64,000 nucleotides of DNA, from NCBI RefSeq assembly GCF_023701945.1, contig NZ_JABAEF010000002.1, positions 62,001-126,000 of the forward strand, given 5' to 3'. This document shows positions 7,774 through 16,745 of the stretch, one piece after another (position 1 is the first letter of the stretch; every line of letters starts with the position of its first letter). The position numbers and the translations under genes were made by a program. The notes under the pieces were generated by a model that was given only the letters and a program-made list of their open reading frames with translations, ran no database searches and was not told the origin of the DNA. This stretch comes from Rhizobium sp. CG5. GTDB lineage: Bacteria; Pseudomonadota; Alphaproteobacteria; Rhizobiales; Rhizobiaceae.

Positions 7774-8943
7774 GTGAAGAACAAGATACGCCGGTCTCCG
7801 CCAAAGGTGACCGAACCCGGAGCCTTAAAGCCGCGCCGCCCTGAAAAGCGTGTCTTTGCGGGCAAGCCCGATGGCGCGCAGCGGCCAGATGGCGCAGAGC
7901 GGCCCGATGGTGCAGAGCGGGTTGAGCGCGCTTCGGGGCGAGCCGTCGGTGGGCGTGATGAGCCGGTGAGATCCGCCAAGGCGGAAGCATCCGCGCCGCC
8001 ACCGGAGCGCCTTGAACTGCGTGCCGGCGAGCGCCCCGGCGAACGGGTGCCGCTCATTCTGGAATCGGCCGGTGCCGGCGATTTCCATCTGATCGACAGC
8101 GGTCACGGGCTCAAGCTCGAACAATATGGTCCCTATCGCATCATCCGGCCGGAAGCCCAGGCGCTCTGGCCGCCGGCTTTGCCCGCCCATGTATGGGAGC
8201 GGGCCGATGCGGTATTTTCCGGCGATACGGATGAGGAAGGCATGGGCCGCTGGCGCTTTCCGCGCGAGGCGCTGGGCGAAACCTGGCCGCTTGCTCTGCT
8301 CGGCGTCGATTTCCTCGGCCGTTTCACCGCCTTTCGCCATGTCGGCGTCTTTCCCGAGCAGATCGCCCATTGGACCTGGATGAAGGAGCGCATAGAAGCG
8401 TCCAAGACGCCGCTGAAAGTCCTCAACCTGTTCGGCTATACCGGCGTCGCCTCGTTGATCGCCGCTCGGGCCGGCGCGGAAGTCACCCATGTCGATGCGT
8501 CCAAGAAGGCCATCGGCTGGGCCCGCGAAAATCAGGCGCTGAGCCGCATGGACAAGGCGCCGATCCGCTGGATCTGCGACGACGCCATGAAGTTCATCCA
8601 GCGTGAGCAGCGCCGCGGCAGCCACTACGACATCATCCTCACCGATCCGCCGAAATTCGGCCGCGGACCGAATGGCGAGGTCTGGCAACTGTTCGACCAT
8701 CTGCCGGCCATGCTCGACATTTGCCGCGATATCCTGTCACCGAGGGCCGAAGGCCTGGTGCTGACGGCCTATTCCATTCGTGCGAGCTTCTATTCGATCC
8801 ACGAACTGATGCGCGAGACCATGCGCGGCAAGCGCGGCACCGTGGAATCCGGCGAACTGGTGATCCGGGAGACCGGAGTGGATGGCAAAACGCCCGGCCG
8901 GGCGCTTTCGACCTCTCTTTTCAGCCGCTGGGTGCCAAAATGA
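7774..8943 (+). CDS. Class I SAM-dependent (rRNA) methyltransferase with repetitive N-terminus
   Basis: The 389-residue protein looks like the RlmI/COG1092 group of rRNA methyltransferases. The SAM-binding motif is VLNLFGYTGVASLIAARAGA (about 215-234) followed by HVDASKKAIGWAREN; the catalytic segment is ILTDPPKFGRGPNGEVW (about 289-305). The first about 85 residues are unlike the family: basic, Pro/Arg/Glu-rich, with three 6-residue repeats PDGAQR/PDGAER/PDGAER encoded by three tandem 18-bp units at 7867-7920. Start is GTG at 7774; the true start could lie inside the repeat region. It overlaps the next gene by 4 bp (ATGA). Substrate unknown. Confidence 0.85.
   Translation: MKNKIRRSPPKVTEPGALKPRRPEKRVFAGKPDGAQRPDGAERPDGAERVERASGRAVGGRDEPVRSAKAEASAPPPERLELRAGERPGERVPLILESAGAGDFHLIDSGHGLKLEQYGPYRIIRPEAQALWPPALPAHVWERADAVFSGDTDEEGMGRWRFPREALGETWPLALLGVDFLGRFTAFRHVGVFPEQIAHWTWMKERIEASKTPLKVLNLFGYTGVASLIAARAGAEVTHVDASKKAIGWARENQALSRMDKAPIRWICDDAMKFIQREQRRGSHYDIILTDPPKFGRGPNGEVWQLFDHLPAMLDICRDILSPRAEGLVLTAYSIRASFYSIHELMRETMRGKRGTVESGELVIRETGVDGKTPGRALSTSLFSRWVPK
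7867..7920 (+). repeat. Three tandem 18-bp repeats
   Basis: Units 7867-7884, 7885-7902 and 7903-7920 each read close to CCCGATGGCGCAGAGCGG. They are in frame and encode PDGAQR/PDGAER. This may reflect recent slippage expansion in the N-terminal extension of the methyltransferase. Confidence 0.85.
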
Positions 8944-9800
8944 CGGACGATTATCGCGACCACGGACCCCGCCGGGTCGGCCAGGTCAAGGAAGTGACCA
9001 GCCTTGCCAATCCGATTGTCAAGGATATCAAGGCGCTGTCGCAGAAAAAGACGCGCGATGAGACCAGAACCTTCATGGCGGAAGGGCTGAAACTGGTCAT
9101 CGATGCCCTGGAACTCGGCTGGACCATTCGCACCCTGATCTATTCGAAAGCCGCCAAAGGCAAGCCGCTGGTCGAGAAGATCGCCGCCAAGACGGTGGCG
9201 TCCGGCGGCCTGGTGCTGGAAGTCAGCGAAAAGGTCATGGCATCGATCACCCGCCGGGAAAATCCGCAGATGGTGGCCGGCGTTTTCGATCAGCGCTGGA
9301 TGCCGCTGCGTGACGTCAAACTGTCGACCGGCCAGACCTGGATCGCGCTCGATCGGGTGCGTGATCCCGGCAATCTCGGCACGATCATCCGCACCGCCGA
9401 TGCTGCCGGCGCCTCCGGTGTGATGCTGCTCGGCGACTGTACCGATCCGTTTTCCATGGAAACCGTGCGCGCCACCATGGGCTCGATGTTTGCCCTGCCG
9501 CTGGTGAAGGCCACCGTCGCCGAGTTCCTGGCGTGGAAGGCTTCGAGCGGTGCACAGGTGGTCGCCACCCATCTGGCCGGCGCCATTGACTATCGGACAG
9601 TCGATTATCGCCGCAAGCCGGTGGTCCTGATGATGGGCAATGAGCAGTCCGGCCTCCCGGAGGAGCTTGCCCGCCAGGCCGATGTGCTGGCCCGCATTCC
9701 GCAGTCCGGCCGCGCCGACTCGCTCAATCTGGCGATTGCCACGGGCGTGATGCTGTTCGAGGCGCGCCGCGACCTTTTGAAACTCGACGAGCCGACATGA
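8940..9800 (+). CDS. TrmH/SpoU-family RNA 2'-O-ribose methyltransferase
   Basis: The 286-residue protein has a N-terminal RNA-binding substrate domain (about 15-110, starting [20 protein letters not shown]) and the knotted SPOUT catalytic domain (about 125-280) with the three family motifs: [34 protein letters not shown] and [20 protein letters not shown]. Such enzymes methylate the 2'-O of a ribose in rRNA or tRNA; the exact site cannot be read from sequence. Start ATG at 8940 overlaps the previous stop (ATGA), and its own stop overlaps the lspA start, so the three genes are translationally coupled. Confidence 0.92.
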   Translation: MTDDYRDHGPRRVGQVKEVTSLANPIVKDIKALSQKKTRDETRTFMAEGLKLVIDALELGWTIRTLIYSKAAKGKPLVEKIAAKTVASGGLVLEVSEKVMASITRRENPQMVAGVFDQRWMPLRDVKLSTGQTWIALDRVRDPGNLGTIIRTADAAGASGVMLLGDCTDPFSMETVRATMGSMFALPLVKATVAEFLAWKASSGAQVVATHLAGAIDYRTVDYRRKPVVLMMGNEQSGLPEELARQADVLARIPQSGRADSLNLAIATGVMLFEARRDLLKLDEPT

Positions 9801-10288
9801 CCGACAGACCTGCGCTTTTCTCCCGCCCCCTGCCGGCCGTGCTGCTGATCCTGGCGGCTCTTCTCGTCGATCAGGCGGTCAAGACGGCGGTGGAAGCCTA
9901 TCTGCCGATGCACGAGGCCGTGCCGGTGATGCCGATGCTCGCCCTCTACCGCACCCACAATCTCGGCGTGGCCTTTTCCATGCTCTCCGGCATGGATGGC
10001 TGGTTCATCGTCGGCATGCGGCTGCTCATCGTCGCCTTCGTGCTCTGGCTCTGGAGTCAGACGGACGCCACCCATCGTTTTGCCCATCTGGGCTATGCGA
10101 TGATCATTGCCGGGGCGATCGGCAATCTGGTCGACCGTTTCGTTTACGGACATGTGATCGACTACGTGCTGTTCTACACTCAGACATGGTCTTTTGCCGT
10201 GTTCAATCTCGCCGATAGCCTGATCACCCTGGGTGCAGGCCTCATTCTCCTCAACGAGATCCTCGGGAAGAGACAGCCAAAACCGTAA
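9797..10288 (+). CDS. lspA: Lipoprotein signal peptidase (signal peptidase II)
   Basis: LspA is the inner-membrane aspartyl protease that removes signal peptides from diacylated prolipoproteins; it acts between Lgt and Lnt (the latter encoded at 33995). The 163-residue product has four transmembrane segments and both catalytic aspartates in the conserved contexts [16 protein letters not shown] and [14 protein letters not shown]. It starts inside the stop of the preceding methyltransferase gene (ATGA overlap). Length fits the family. Confidence 0.97.
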   Translation: MTDRPALFSRPLPAVLLILAALLVDQAVKTAVEAYLPMHEAVPVMPMLALYRTHNLGVAFSMLSGMDGWFIVGMRLLIVAFVLWLWSQTDATHRFAHLGYAMIIAGAIGNLVDRFVYGHVIDYVLFYTQTWSFAVFNLADSLITLGAGLILLNEILGKRQPKP

Positions 10289-10343
10289 AACTTGAGCATT
10301 TTGGCACACGTTCTCGAAATCAGCTGTCTGATACTGTCCACCA

Positions 10344-12056
10344 ATGGCTACGCGTGCGCGACTGCAGAAATGGCTGAGATTTGTCCCCGGCCTTGCGTTC
10401 GGATGGGACATGATGGCCGCTGCGCGGCCGCCGGCACAGCGCGGCGGCGGTGAGGATGCGGTTGAACTTCTAGCCCGCGCCGAACGGGTCAATGCCGCCA
10501 AGACTCGCCTGCTGGCGACCGTCAGTCACGAGATGCGCACGCCGCTGAACGGTATTCTCGGCATGAGCCACCTGCTGGAGCGAACCAGCCTGACCGCCGA
10601 GCAGAAGAACTATCTGGCCGGTATCGTGCAATCGGGCGAAGCCCTGCAGCAGCTGGTGGCCGATCTGCTCGATTTTTCCACCCTCGATGCCGGGCGTTTT
10701 TCCCTTCACAAGGAAATCGTCAGCCCAAGGCGGCTGGTGGAGAGCGTCATCGAGATGCTGGCGCATCGCGCCCATGAAAAAGGCGTGGAGATTGCCGCAA
10801 CGATCAGTGCCGATGTTCCTGATATGCTCGATGTCGATGCGGCCCGCCTTCGCCAGGTTCTGTTCAATGTCATCGGCAATGCGGTCAAGTTCACGGCAAA
10901 GGGCGGCGTGCTTGTTAGTGCCTGCCTGGATGGCGATGCGCTTCTCATCCAGATCCGCGACAGCGGGCCTGGCATGGACAGCGAAGAGCAGTCGCGCCTG
11001 TTTCTCGAATTCTCCCAGTCCGGCGATTCCACGCAGAAGAGCGGCGGCACGGGTCTCGGCCTGGCGATCTCCGAACGGCTGATGCGCGCCCAGGGCGGAT
11101 CGCTCTCTCTGGCTCACAGCCGCCGGGGCGAGGGCAGTATCTTCGAGATCCGCTTGCCGACCGGCAAGCATGACGACGGCGGATTTTTCGAACGCTGCAT
11201 GGCCTTGACGCGCTCTGCCGTCCTGCTGCTGGCCCCGGATGGACCTTCCGCCGAAGCAACGGCGGCCACCATCCGTGCACTCGGCGGCGTATGCCGCCAC
11301 GCCATGGATGCCGGCTCAGTGCTGGCCGCCATCGACAGGGCAGCCGATGAAGCGCGGCCGTTTACCGACATCATCGTCGATCACCGTTGCGTCGGCGAAT
11401 TCAGCAGGGATGTCGCGGCGCGGCTGGACCGCTACGGGCCGGTTCGCAAGATCTATCTGGTCAGCCCCGAGGAACGCTCGGGACGGCCGCATCCGGGCTT
11501 TGATGCCTGGCTTATCCGGCCGCTGCGGGAGCAGACCCTTGTCGATGTTCTGCTGGGTGTCATGCGGGGCGTAGAAGTTCGCGAACCGCCTCAGGCGCCG
11601 TCTGTGCAATCCGACGAGCCAGCCCCGACGGAGGGCCTGCATGGCAAGGCGCTTCGTGTTCTGATGGCCGAGGATGACCCCATCAATGCGACGCTGCTGC
11701 TGGCCGTGCTGAGCAAGGCCGGCCACAAGGTCGTGGCGGTCACCGATTTCGATGCCCTGCGCCGCGCGGTCTCGGCGGAGGACGGCGTCAGTTTCGATCT
11801 TGTTATCACCGATCTCGGCATGCCGGGCGGTGATGGGCCGGCCGTTATCCGCTATATCCGCATGGTCGAGCAATTGCGGCGCCAGAGCCGCACGCCGGTC
11901 ATCGTTCTGACCGGCGACAGCCGCGACCATATCCGCACCGAGGTGCTTGCCAACGGCGCCGACCTCGTGCTGGAAAAGCCGGTCAAGCCCAATCGCTTGC
12001 TGAAGGAGGTCCAGACTTTGGCGTCCTTTCAGTCGAAAGCGTCACAAACCGGCTGA
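10344..12056 (+). CDS. Orphan soluble hybrid sensor histidine kinase
   Basis: 570 residues. HisKA domain with the phospho-accepting His62 in SHEMRTPLNGILGM; HATPase domain with N box NVIGNAVKFTA, G1 box DSGPGMD and G2 box GGTGLGLA (about 170-275); a central degenerate receiver-like region (about 285-410, containing IIVDH but lacking a normal acidic pocket); and a C-terminal intact receiver (about 430-555) with Asp490 in VITDLGMPGGDG and the conserved Lys in LEKPVKP. There is no transmembrane segment and no recognisable input domain in the short N-terminus. No response regulator is adjacent, so the output partner is unknown. It follows lspA by 55 bp. Confidence 0.9.
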   Translation: MATRARLQKWLRFVPGLAFGWDMMAAARPPAQRGGGEDAVELLARAERVNAAKTRLLATVSHEMRTPLNGILGMSHLLERTSLTAEQKNYLAGIVQSGEALQQLVADLLDFSTLDAGRFSLHKEIVSPRRLVESVIEMLAHRAHEKGVEIAATISADVPDMLDVDAARLRQVLFNVIGNAVKFTAKGGVLVSACLDGDALLIQIRDSGPGMDSEEQSRLFLEFSQSGDSTQKSGGTGLGLAISERLMRAQGGSLSLAHSRRGEGSIFEIRLPTGKHDDGGFFERCMALTRSAVLLLAPDGPSAEATAATIRALGGVCRHAMDAGSVLAAIDRAADEARPFTDIIVDHRCVGEFSRDVAARLDRYGPVRKIYLVSPEERSGRPHPGFDAWLIRPLREQTLVDVLLGVMRGVEVREPPQAPSVQSDEPAPTEGLHGKALRVLMAEDDPINATLLLAVLSKAGHKVVAVTDFDALRRAVSAEDGVSFDLVITDLGMPGGDGPAVIRYIRMVEQLRRQSRTPVIVLTGDSRDHIRTEVLANGADLVLEKPVKPNRLLKEVQTLASFQSKASQTG

Positions 12057-12080
12057 TCTGGGCTGGCAAGTGCTGCCCGG

Positions 12081-12110
12081 ATGTGACAAATGCTGTCACG
12101 ATCCTGTCGT
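12081..12110 (+). promoter_or_regulatory. Predicted PHO box (PhoB site) of olsB
   Basis: CTGTCAC-GATC-CTGTCGT (12093-12110) matches the PhoB pattern of two CTGTCAT-like heptamers 11 bp apart in 12 of 14 positions. A third, weaker unit ATGTGACAAAT (12081-12091) lies just upstream. A possible -10 TTTATG (12121-12126) follows 10 bp later, the usual distance for PhoB-activated promoters, and the olsB ATG is 49 bp after the box. Confidence 0.65.
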
Positions 12111-12159
12111 ACATCCATGGTTTATGGCCTTAACCTGAACAGGTTCCGGACGAATCGCC

Positions 12160-13038
12160 ATGACACTTGAATTGTTAGAACGCTCTGGCCTGCTTGACGG
12201 CAATAAGGCCTCGCCGCGCGCTCCGAGCGCGGAGAACAGCGACATCCTCGGCCGGATCGGCACACTGGAAACCCGGCTTGCCCGCACCCAAAGCGAAGTT
12301 GATGCGGCCCAGTCGGTGCGGTTTCGGGTCTTCGTCGAAGAGATGAAGGCCCAGCTGGCGCCGGACGCCATGCGTTGTAAGCGCGATATCGATGGCTGGG
12401 ATGCGATCTGCGATCATCTTCTCGTACTCGACCGCGCCATCGAGGGCGATCCGGAAGACCAGATCGTCGGCACCTATCGCCTGCTGCGCCATGATGTGGC
12501 GCTGGCCAATGGCGGTTATTACTCGTCTTCGGAATTCGCGATCGGTGATCTGCTCGCCCGCCACCCCGACAAGCGCTTCATGGAACTCGGTCGCTCCTGC
12601 GTGCTGCCGGAATATCGCACCAAGCGGACCCTGGAACTGTTGTGGCAGGGCAATTGGGCCTATGCGCTGCGGCACGGTGTCGATGCCATGTTCGGCTGCG
12701 GCTCGTTTCCCGGCGTTCGCCCGGAGGCCCATGCCCTGGCGCTGTCTTTCCTGCACAACAATTCCCTGGCGCAGGGTGACTGGGCCGTCGAGGCCCGCCC
12801 CGAACTGTTCCGCACCATGGATCTGATGCCGGAGGAAGCGATCAGCGCCCGCAAGGCACTGTCGGCCATGCCGCCGCTGATCAAGGGCTATCTGCGCGTC
12901 GGCGCCATGGTCGGCTCCGGGGCCGTCGTCGATCATGCCTTCAACACCACCGACGTGCTGATCATCCTGCCGATCACCAGCATTTCGGATCGCTATCTCA
13001 ACTATTACGGCGCTGACGCCGGCCGCTTCGCCAGCTGA
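12160..13038 (+). CDS. olsB: L-ornithine N(alpha)-acyltransferase OlsB
   Basis: OlsB transfers a 3-hydroxyacyl group from acyl carrier protein to the alpha-amino group of ornithine, giving lyso-ornithine lipid, the first step of phosphate-free ornithine lipid synthesis. The 292-residue length and conserved blocks (RFRVFVEEM, VGTYRLLR, FMELGRSCVLPEYR, FGCGSFPGV) match the rhizobial family, a branch of the GNAT superfamily. In Sinorhizobium meliloti olsB is induced by phosphate limitation through PhoB; the PHO box at 12093-12110 predicts the same here. The NADP-malic enzyme and mutS next door also fit the S. meliloti gene order. Confidence 0.95.
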   Translation: MTLELLERSGLLDGNKASPRAPSAENSDILGRIGTLETRLARTQSEVDAAQSVRFRVFVEEMKAQLAPDAMRCKRDIDGWDAICDHLLVLDRAIEGDPEDQIVGTYRLLRHDVALANGGYYSSSEFAIGDLLARHPDKRFMELGRSCVLPEYRTKRTLELLWQGNWAYALRHGVDAMFGCGSFPGVRPEAHALALSFLHNNSLAQGDWAVEARPELFRTMDLMPEEAISARKALSAMPPLIKGYLRVGAMVGSGAVVDHAFNTTDVLIILPITSISDRYLNYYGADAGRFAS

Positions 13039-13056
13039 TTTTCTTCCGTCCAGTCC

Positions 13057-13278
13057 TCAGCCCGCCCTCTGTTCGTGAGTTGGCGGGTTCTTTTTGACGG
13101 GTACCTCCCGTTCGGGCTCGGCGAGGAAACAGCGCGGCTCCATCGGCAGATCGGCCAGCTCGCGCTCCGTCATCACCCTCAAGGCCGGATGGCTGAGCGG
13201 ATCCCGTCGCCAGACGTCGTCGCCTTGCGAAATACGGTCACCCCGATGGCGAGCCTTGCTCCAGAAAAACTTGAACAT
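13057..13278 (-). CDS. Small conserved-type hypothetical protein
   Basis: A 73-residue basic protein starting MFKFFWSKARHRGDRISQGD, with a segment DPLSHPALRVMTERELADLP that looks like a real, structured small protein rather than a chance frame. On the minus strand GAGAAAGG lies 8-9 bp before the ATG. No signal peptide, transmembrane segment or known domain is visible. It is convergent with olsB (18 bp apart). Function unknown; I have only a general impression of similar short proteins in rhizobia. Confidence 0.55.
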   Translation of the reverse strand: MFKFFWSKARHRGDRISQGDDVWRRDPLSHPALRVMTERELADLPMEPRCFLAEPEREVPVKKNPPTHEQRAG

Positions 13279-13404
13279 GGATCCGTGCCTTTCTCGTGAC
13301 GGATGCTATCCTGCCGTTTGCAGAGATTAATCCTTGGCGCACGGTCGCTCTTCCGGGACCAGTCTTCAATTGAGATGTGCACGCATTTGCTATAGAGAAA
13401 CTAT

Positions 13405-14352
13405 ATGCAAAACCTCAATCTCGTGCATCTGAACGGCCTGCGCGCCGTCGAAGCGGTGGGCCGGCTTGGATCGCTCCAGGCCGCTGCCGCAGAGCTGGGC
13501 GTGTCGATCGGCGCCGTCAGCCAACAGGTCATCAAGTCGGAACAGCAGCTTGGCCGCCAGCTGTTCGAGCGCACGCCGAAGGGCATGGTGGCAACCGAGG
13601 TCGGGCAGGTCATTCTCACCCGGCTTGGCGAAGGCTTCCGGCTCGTGTCGAGCGCGGTGGCCGCGGCCCATCGGCGCGACGAGAATGTGCTGACCATTTC
13701 GGTGGCCCCTGTCTTCGCCGCCCGCTGGCTGGTCAACCGTCTTGGCAGTTTCTCCGAACGCTGCCCGGATATCAGCCTCCGGATCGACGCATCCTCCAAC
13801 CTGACCGATCCGGCAACATCGGATGTCGATCTGTGCATTCGTGTCGGACGGGGTAAATGGCCGGGCGTTCGCTCCGAACTTCTGCTGGAACAGTTGGTCT
13901 TTCCGGTCTGCACGCCGGCGCTTGCCGCGCGACTGAAAGAGCCGGCCGATCTCTTGGACCTGCCGGTCATCCGCGACGGCAGGGCGATGTTCTCCTGGGA
14001 TGTCTGGCTGCGGGACGTGGGCCTTGCCGGCCGGCCGGTGGAAAGCCGGCACGTCTTCAACGAGGCATCGCTTTGCCTGGATGCCGCAATCTCCGGTCAG
14101 GGTGTCATGCTCGCCTGGCAGACATTGGCCTCCCATGCCATCCAGGCCGGACAATTGGTCGTGCCCTTCGGCCCCTGGGCAGAGACCGGCGACGGACATT
14201 ATTTCGTCACGGCCGAAAATGCCCGCCGCAGCGAGCGCATCGACGCGTTCAAGCGCTGGCTGCGCGAAGAGCTTAGCGCCGACATGGCCAAGTTGAAGCA
14301 GGTGGTGGCGACCGGATGCGAGCAGCCGCCGTGGCAGCCCGCATCCGACTGA
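13405..14352 (+). CDS. LysR-family transcriptional regulator (GcvA-like)
   Basis: 315 residues: an N-terminal winged helix-turn-helix (about 5-65; LNGLRAVEAVGRLGSLQAAA followed by VSQQVIKSEQQLGRQLFER) and a C-terminal periplasmic-binding-like effector domain (about 90-300) of the GcvA type, with LTISVAPVFAARWLVNRLG at its start. LysR regulators usually control a divergent neighbour, but the gene on its left is a small convergent-to-olsB ORF read away from it at 13057-13278, and the right neighbour is convergent malic enzyme, so the target is unclear. The ligand cannot be predicted. Its stop is 1 bp from that of the malic enzyme gene. Confidence 0.9.
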   Translation: MQNLNLVHLNGLRAVEAVGRLGSLQAAAAELGVSIGAVSQQVIKSEQQLGRQLFERTPKGMVATEVGQVILTRLGEGFRLVSSAVAAAHRRDENVLTISVAPVFAARWLVNRLGSFSERCPDISLRIDASSNLTDPATSDVDLCIRVGRGKWPGVRSELLLEQLVFPVCTPALAARLKEPADLLDLPVIRDGRAMFSWDVWLRDVGLAGRPVESRHVFNEASLCLDAAISGQGVMLAWQTLASHAIQAGQLVVPFGPWAETGDGHYFVTAENARRSERIDAFKRWLREELSADMAKLKQVVATGCEQPPWQPASD

Positions 14353-14353
14353 G

Positions 14354-16639
14354 CTATTCGCCGGCGTTATAGGCGGCAATCGTCGCCATGTTGACGATAT
14401 CGGTATCCTTGGCGCCCATCTGGGCGATCTGCACCGACTTGTCGAGGCCGACCAGCAGGGGACCGATCACGGTCGAGCCGCCGAGTTCCTGCAGCATCTT
14501 GGTGGAAATCGAGGCCGAGTGGAAGGCCGGCATGACCAGCACATTGGCCGTGCCCGACAGGCGGCAGAACGGATATTGCTCCATGCGATGCACGTTGAGC
14601 GCCACATCCGCGCCCATCTCGCCGTCATATTCGAAATCGACCTGGCGGTTGTCGAGGATCTTCACCGCCTCGCGTAGCCGCTCGGAGCGCTCTCCCGTCG
14701 GATGACCGAAGGTCGAATAGGCCAGGAGCGCCACGCGCGGCTCATAGCCCATGCGCCGGGCAAGACCGGCAGCGCCCTCGGCAATATCGGCCAGTTCTTC
14801 CGCCGTCGGCATGTCGTGCACGGCCGTATCGGCCACCAGCACGGTGCGGCCGCGCGACAGCACCAGCGATACGCCGATCACCCGATGGCCGGGTTTTGCG
14901 TCGATGCAGCGGCGCACGTCTTCCAGAGCGGTGGAATAATTGCGCGTTGTGCCCGTCACCATGGCATCGGCATCGCCGAGCGCCACCATGCAGGCCGCGA
15001 AATGGTTGCGGTCTGTGTTGATCAGCCGCTGGCAGTCGCGATGCAGGTAACCCTTGCGCTGCAGACGGGCGTAGAGATAGTCCGTATAGGCCTCGACACG
15101 GGTCGACACGCGGGCATTGACCAGTTCGATGCCGGGACGGTCGAGGTCGATTCCGGCGCGCTCGGCGGTCGCCTTCAGCGGTTCGTCGCGACCCAGCAGA
15201 ATGGCGGTGCCAAGCCCCTGGGTGGCAAACGAGATGGCCGCCCGCATCACCTGTTCTTCCTCGCCCTCGGCAAAGACCACGCGCTTGGGATGGGTCTTGA
15301 CCCGCTCATAGAGCCGCTGCGTCGTCGCCGCGATCGGGTCGCGCCGGGCAGACAACTCGCGGGCATAGGCGTCGAGATCGGGGATCGCCTTGCGGGCCAC
15401 GCCGCTCTCCATGGCAGCCTTGGCCACGGCCACCGGAATGGCCGAGATCAGCCTGGGATCGAAGGGTACGGGAATGATGTATTGCGGCCCGAAGCGCGGC
15501 CGGTTGCCCTGATAGGCCGCCACCACGTCGTCCGGCACGTCTTCGCGGGCAAGGCTTGCCAGCGCCTGCGCCGCAGCGCTCTTCATCGCCTCGTTGATCG
15601 ACGAGGCCCGCACGTCGAGAGCGCCACGGAAGATATAGGGAAAGCCCAGCACATTGTTGACCTGGTTCGGATAATCCGACCGCCCGGTTGCCATGATCGC
15701 ATCGCTGCGGATCTGCGCGACCTCTTCCGGCGTGATTTCCGGGTCGGGATTGGCCATCGCGAAGATGATCGGATTGGGCGCCAGCGAGCGGATCATCTCG
15801 GCGCTGAAGGCGCCTTTCTGCGACAGGCCGAGCACGACGTCTGCTCCGGCCATGGCCTCCGCCAGGCTGCGGCGGTCGGTCCTGGCCGCATGCGCCGATT
15901 TCCACTGGTTCATGCCCTCGGTGCGGCCCTGGTAGATGACGCCCTTGGTGTCGCAGAGAATGATGTTCTCATGGGGAAAACCCATGCTCTTGATCAGTTC
16001 GATGCAGGCGATCGCCGCAGCACCGGCGCCGTTGCAGACCAGCTTGGTGGTCTTGAAATCGCGCCCGGTCAGTTCAAGCGCATTGATCAATCCGGCGGCG
16101 GCAATGATCGCGGTGCCATGCTGGTCGTCGTGGAAGACCGGAATGTCCATCAGTTCGCGCAGGCGCTGCTCGATGATGAAGCAGTCCGGCGCCTTGATGT
16201 CTTCCAGATTGATGCCGCCGAACGAGGGGCCGAGATAGCGCACGCAATTGATGAATTCCTCGACATTCTCGGTATCGACTTCAAGGTCGATGCTGTCCAC
16301 GTCGGCAAAGCGCTTGAAGAGCACAGCCTTGCCCTCCATCACGGGCTTGGAGGCCAGCGCGCCCAAGTTGCCGAGGCCGAGAATCGCCGTGCCGTTGGAG
16401 ATGACGGCCACCATGTTGCCGCGCGTCGTGTAGTCGTAGGCCGTGGCCGGATCGGCGGCGATCGCCTTGACCGGCACCGCGACGCCGGGCGAATAGGCAA
16501 GCGACAGGTCGCGCTGCGTGGCCATGGCCTTGGTGGGGGTGATCTCCAGCTTGCCGGGGCGTCCCTGCGAATGGAAATCGAGCGCTTCCTGCTCGGTGAC
16601 GGACGTGCGCGTCCGCTCGGCTTTGTCCTTGATCGGCAT
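14354..16639 (-). CDS. tme: NADP-dependent malic enzyme, MaeB type with phosphotransacetylase-like domain
   Basis: Oxidative decarboxylation of malate to pyruvate. The 761-residue chain combines the malic enzyme (about 1-430: [32 protein letters not shown] for the metal/substrate site, NAD(P) fold around [16 protein letters not shown]) with a phosphotransacetylase-like domain (about 435-761) that is catalytically inactive and regulatory in studied members. Rhizobia have two such enzymes, NAD-type Dme and NADP-type Tme. Location between olsB and mutS matches tme of S. meliloti, which is the basis for the symbol; cofactor choice cannot be proven from sequence alone. Confidence 0.88.
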   Translation of the reverse strand: MPIKDKAERTRTSVTEQEALDFHSQGRPGKLEITPTKAMATQRDLSLAYSPGVAVPVKAIAADPATAYDYTTRGNMVAVISNGTAILGLGNLGALASKPVMEGKAVLFKRFADVDSIDLEVDTENVEEFINCVRYLGPSFGGINLEDIKAPDCFIIEQRLRELMDIPVFHDDQHGTAIIAAAGLINALELTGRDFKTTKLVCNGAGAAAIACIELIKSMGFPHENIILCDTKGVIYQGRTEGMNQWKSAHAARTDRRSLAEAMAGADVVLGLSQKGAFSAEMIRSLAPNPIIFAMANPDPEITPEEVAQIRSDAIMATGRSDYPNQVNNVLGFPYIFRGALDVRASSINEAMKSAAAQALASLAREDVPDDVVAAYQGNRPRFGPQYIIPVPFDPRLISAIPVAVAKAAMESGVARKAIPDLDAYARELSARRDPIAATTQRLYERVKTHPKRVVFAEGEEEQVMRAAISFATQGLGTAILLGRDEPLKATAERAGIDLDRPGIELVNARVSTRVEAYTDYLYARLQRKGYLHRDCQRLINTDRNHFAACMVALGDADAMVTGTTRNYSTALEDVRRCIDAKPGHRVIGVSLVLSRGRTVLVADTAVHDMPTAEELADIAEGAAGLARRMGYEPRVALLAYSTFGHPTGERSERLREAVKILDNRQVDFEYDGEMGADVALNVHRMEQYPFCRLSGTANVLVMPAFHSASISTKMLQELGGSTVIGPLLVGLDKSVQIAQMGAKDTDIVNMATIAAYNAGE

Positions 16640-16745
16640 GTTTCCTCAAACCTAGTTGTGGGCAGCCATGCGTGTGGCAGCCCTTTGTTATTGTCTTTGG
16701 CGCGTTGACGTCGTTAGTGTTGCACGACTTTTCGCCCAAGAAAAT

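Noticed and set aside
14702..16708. 668-codon open frame antisense to the malic enzyme gene
   Set aside because: Its translation has no family features and mirrors the malic enzyme codons.
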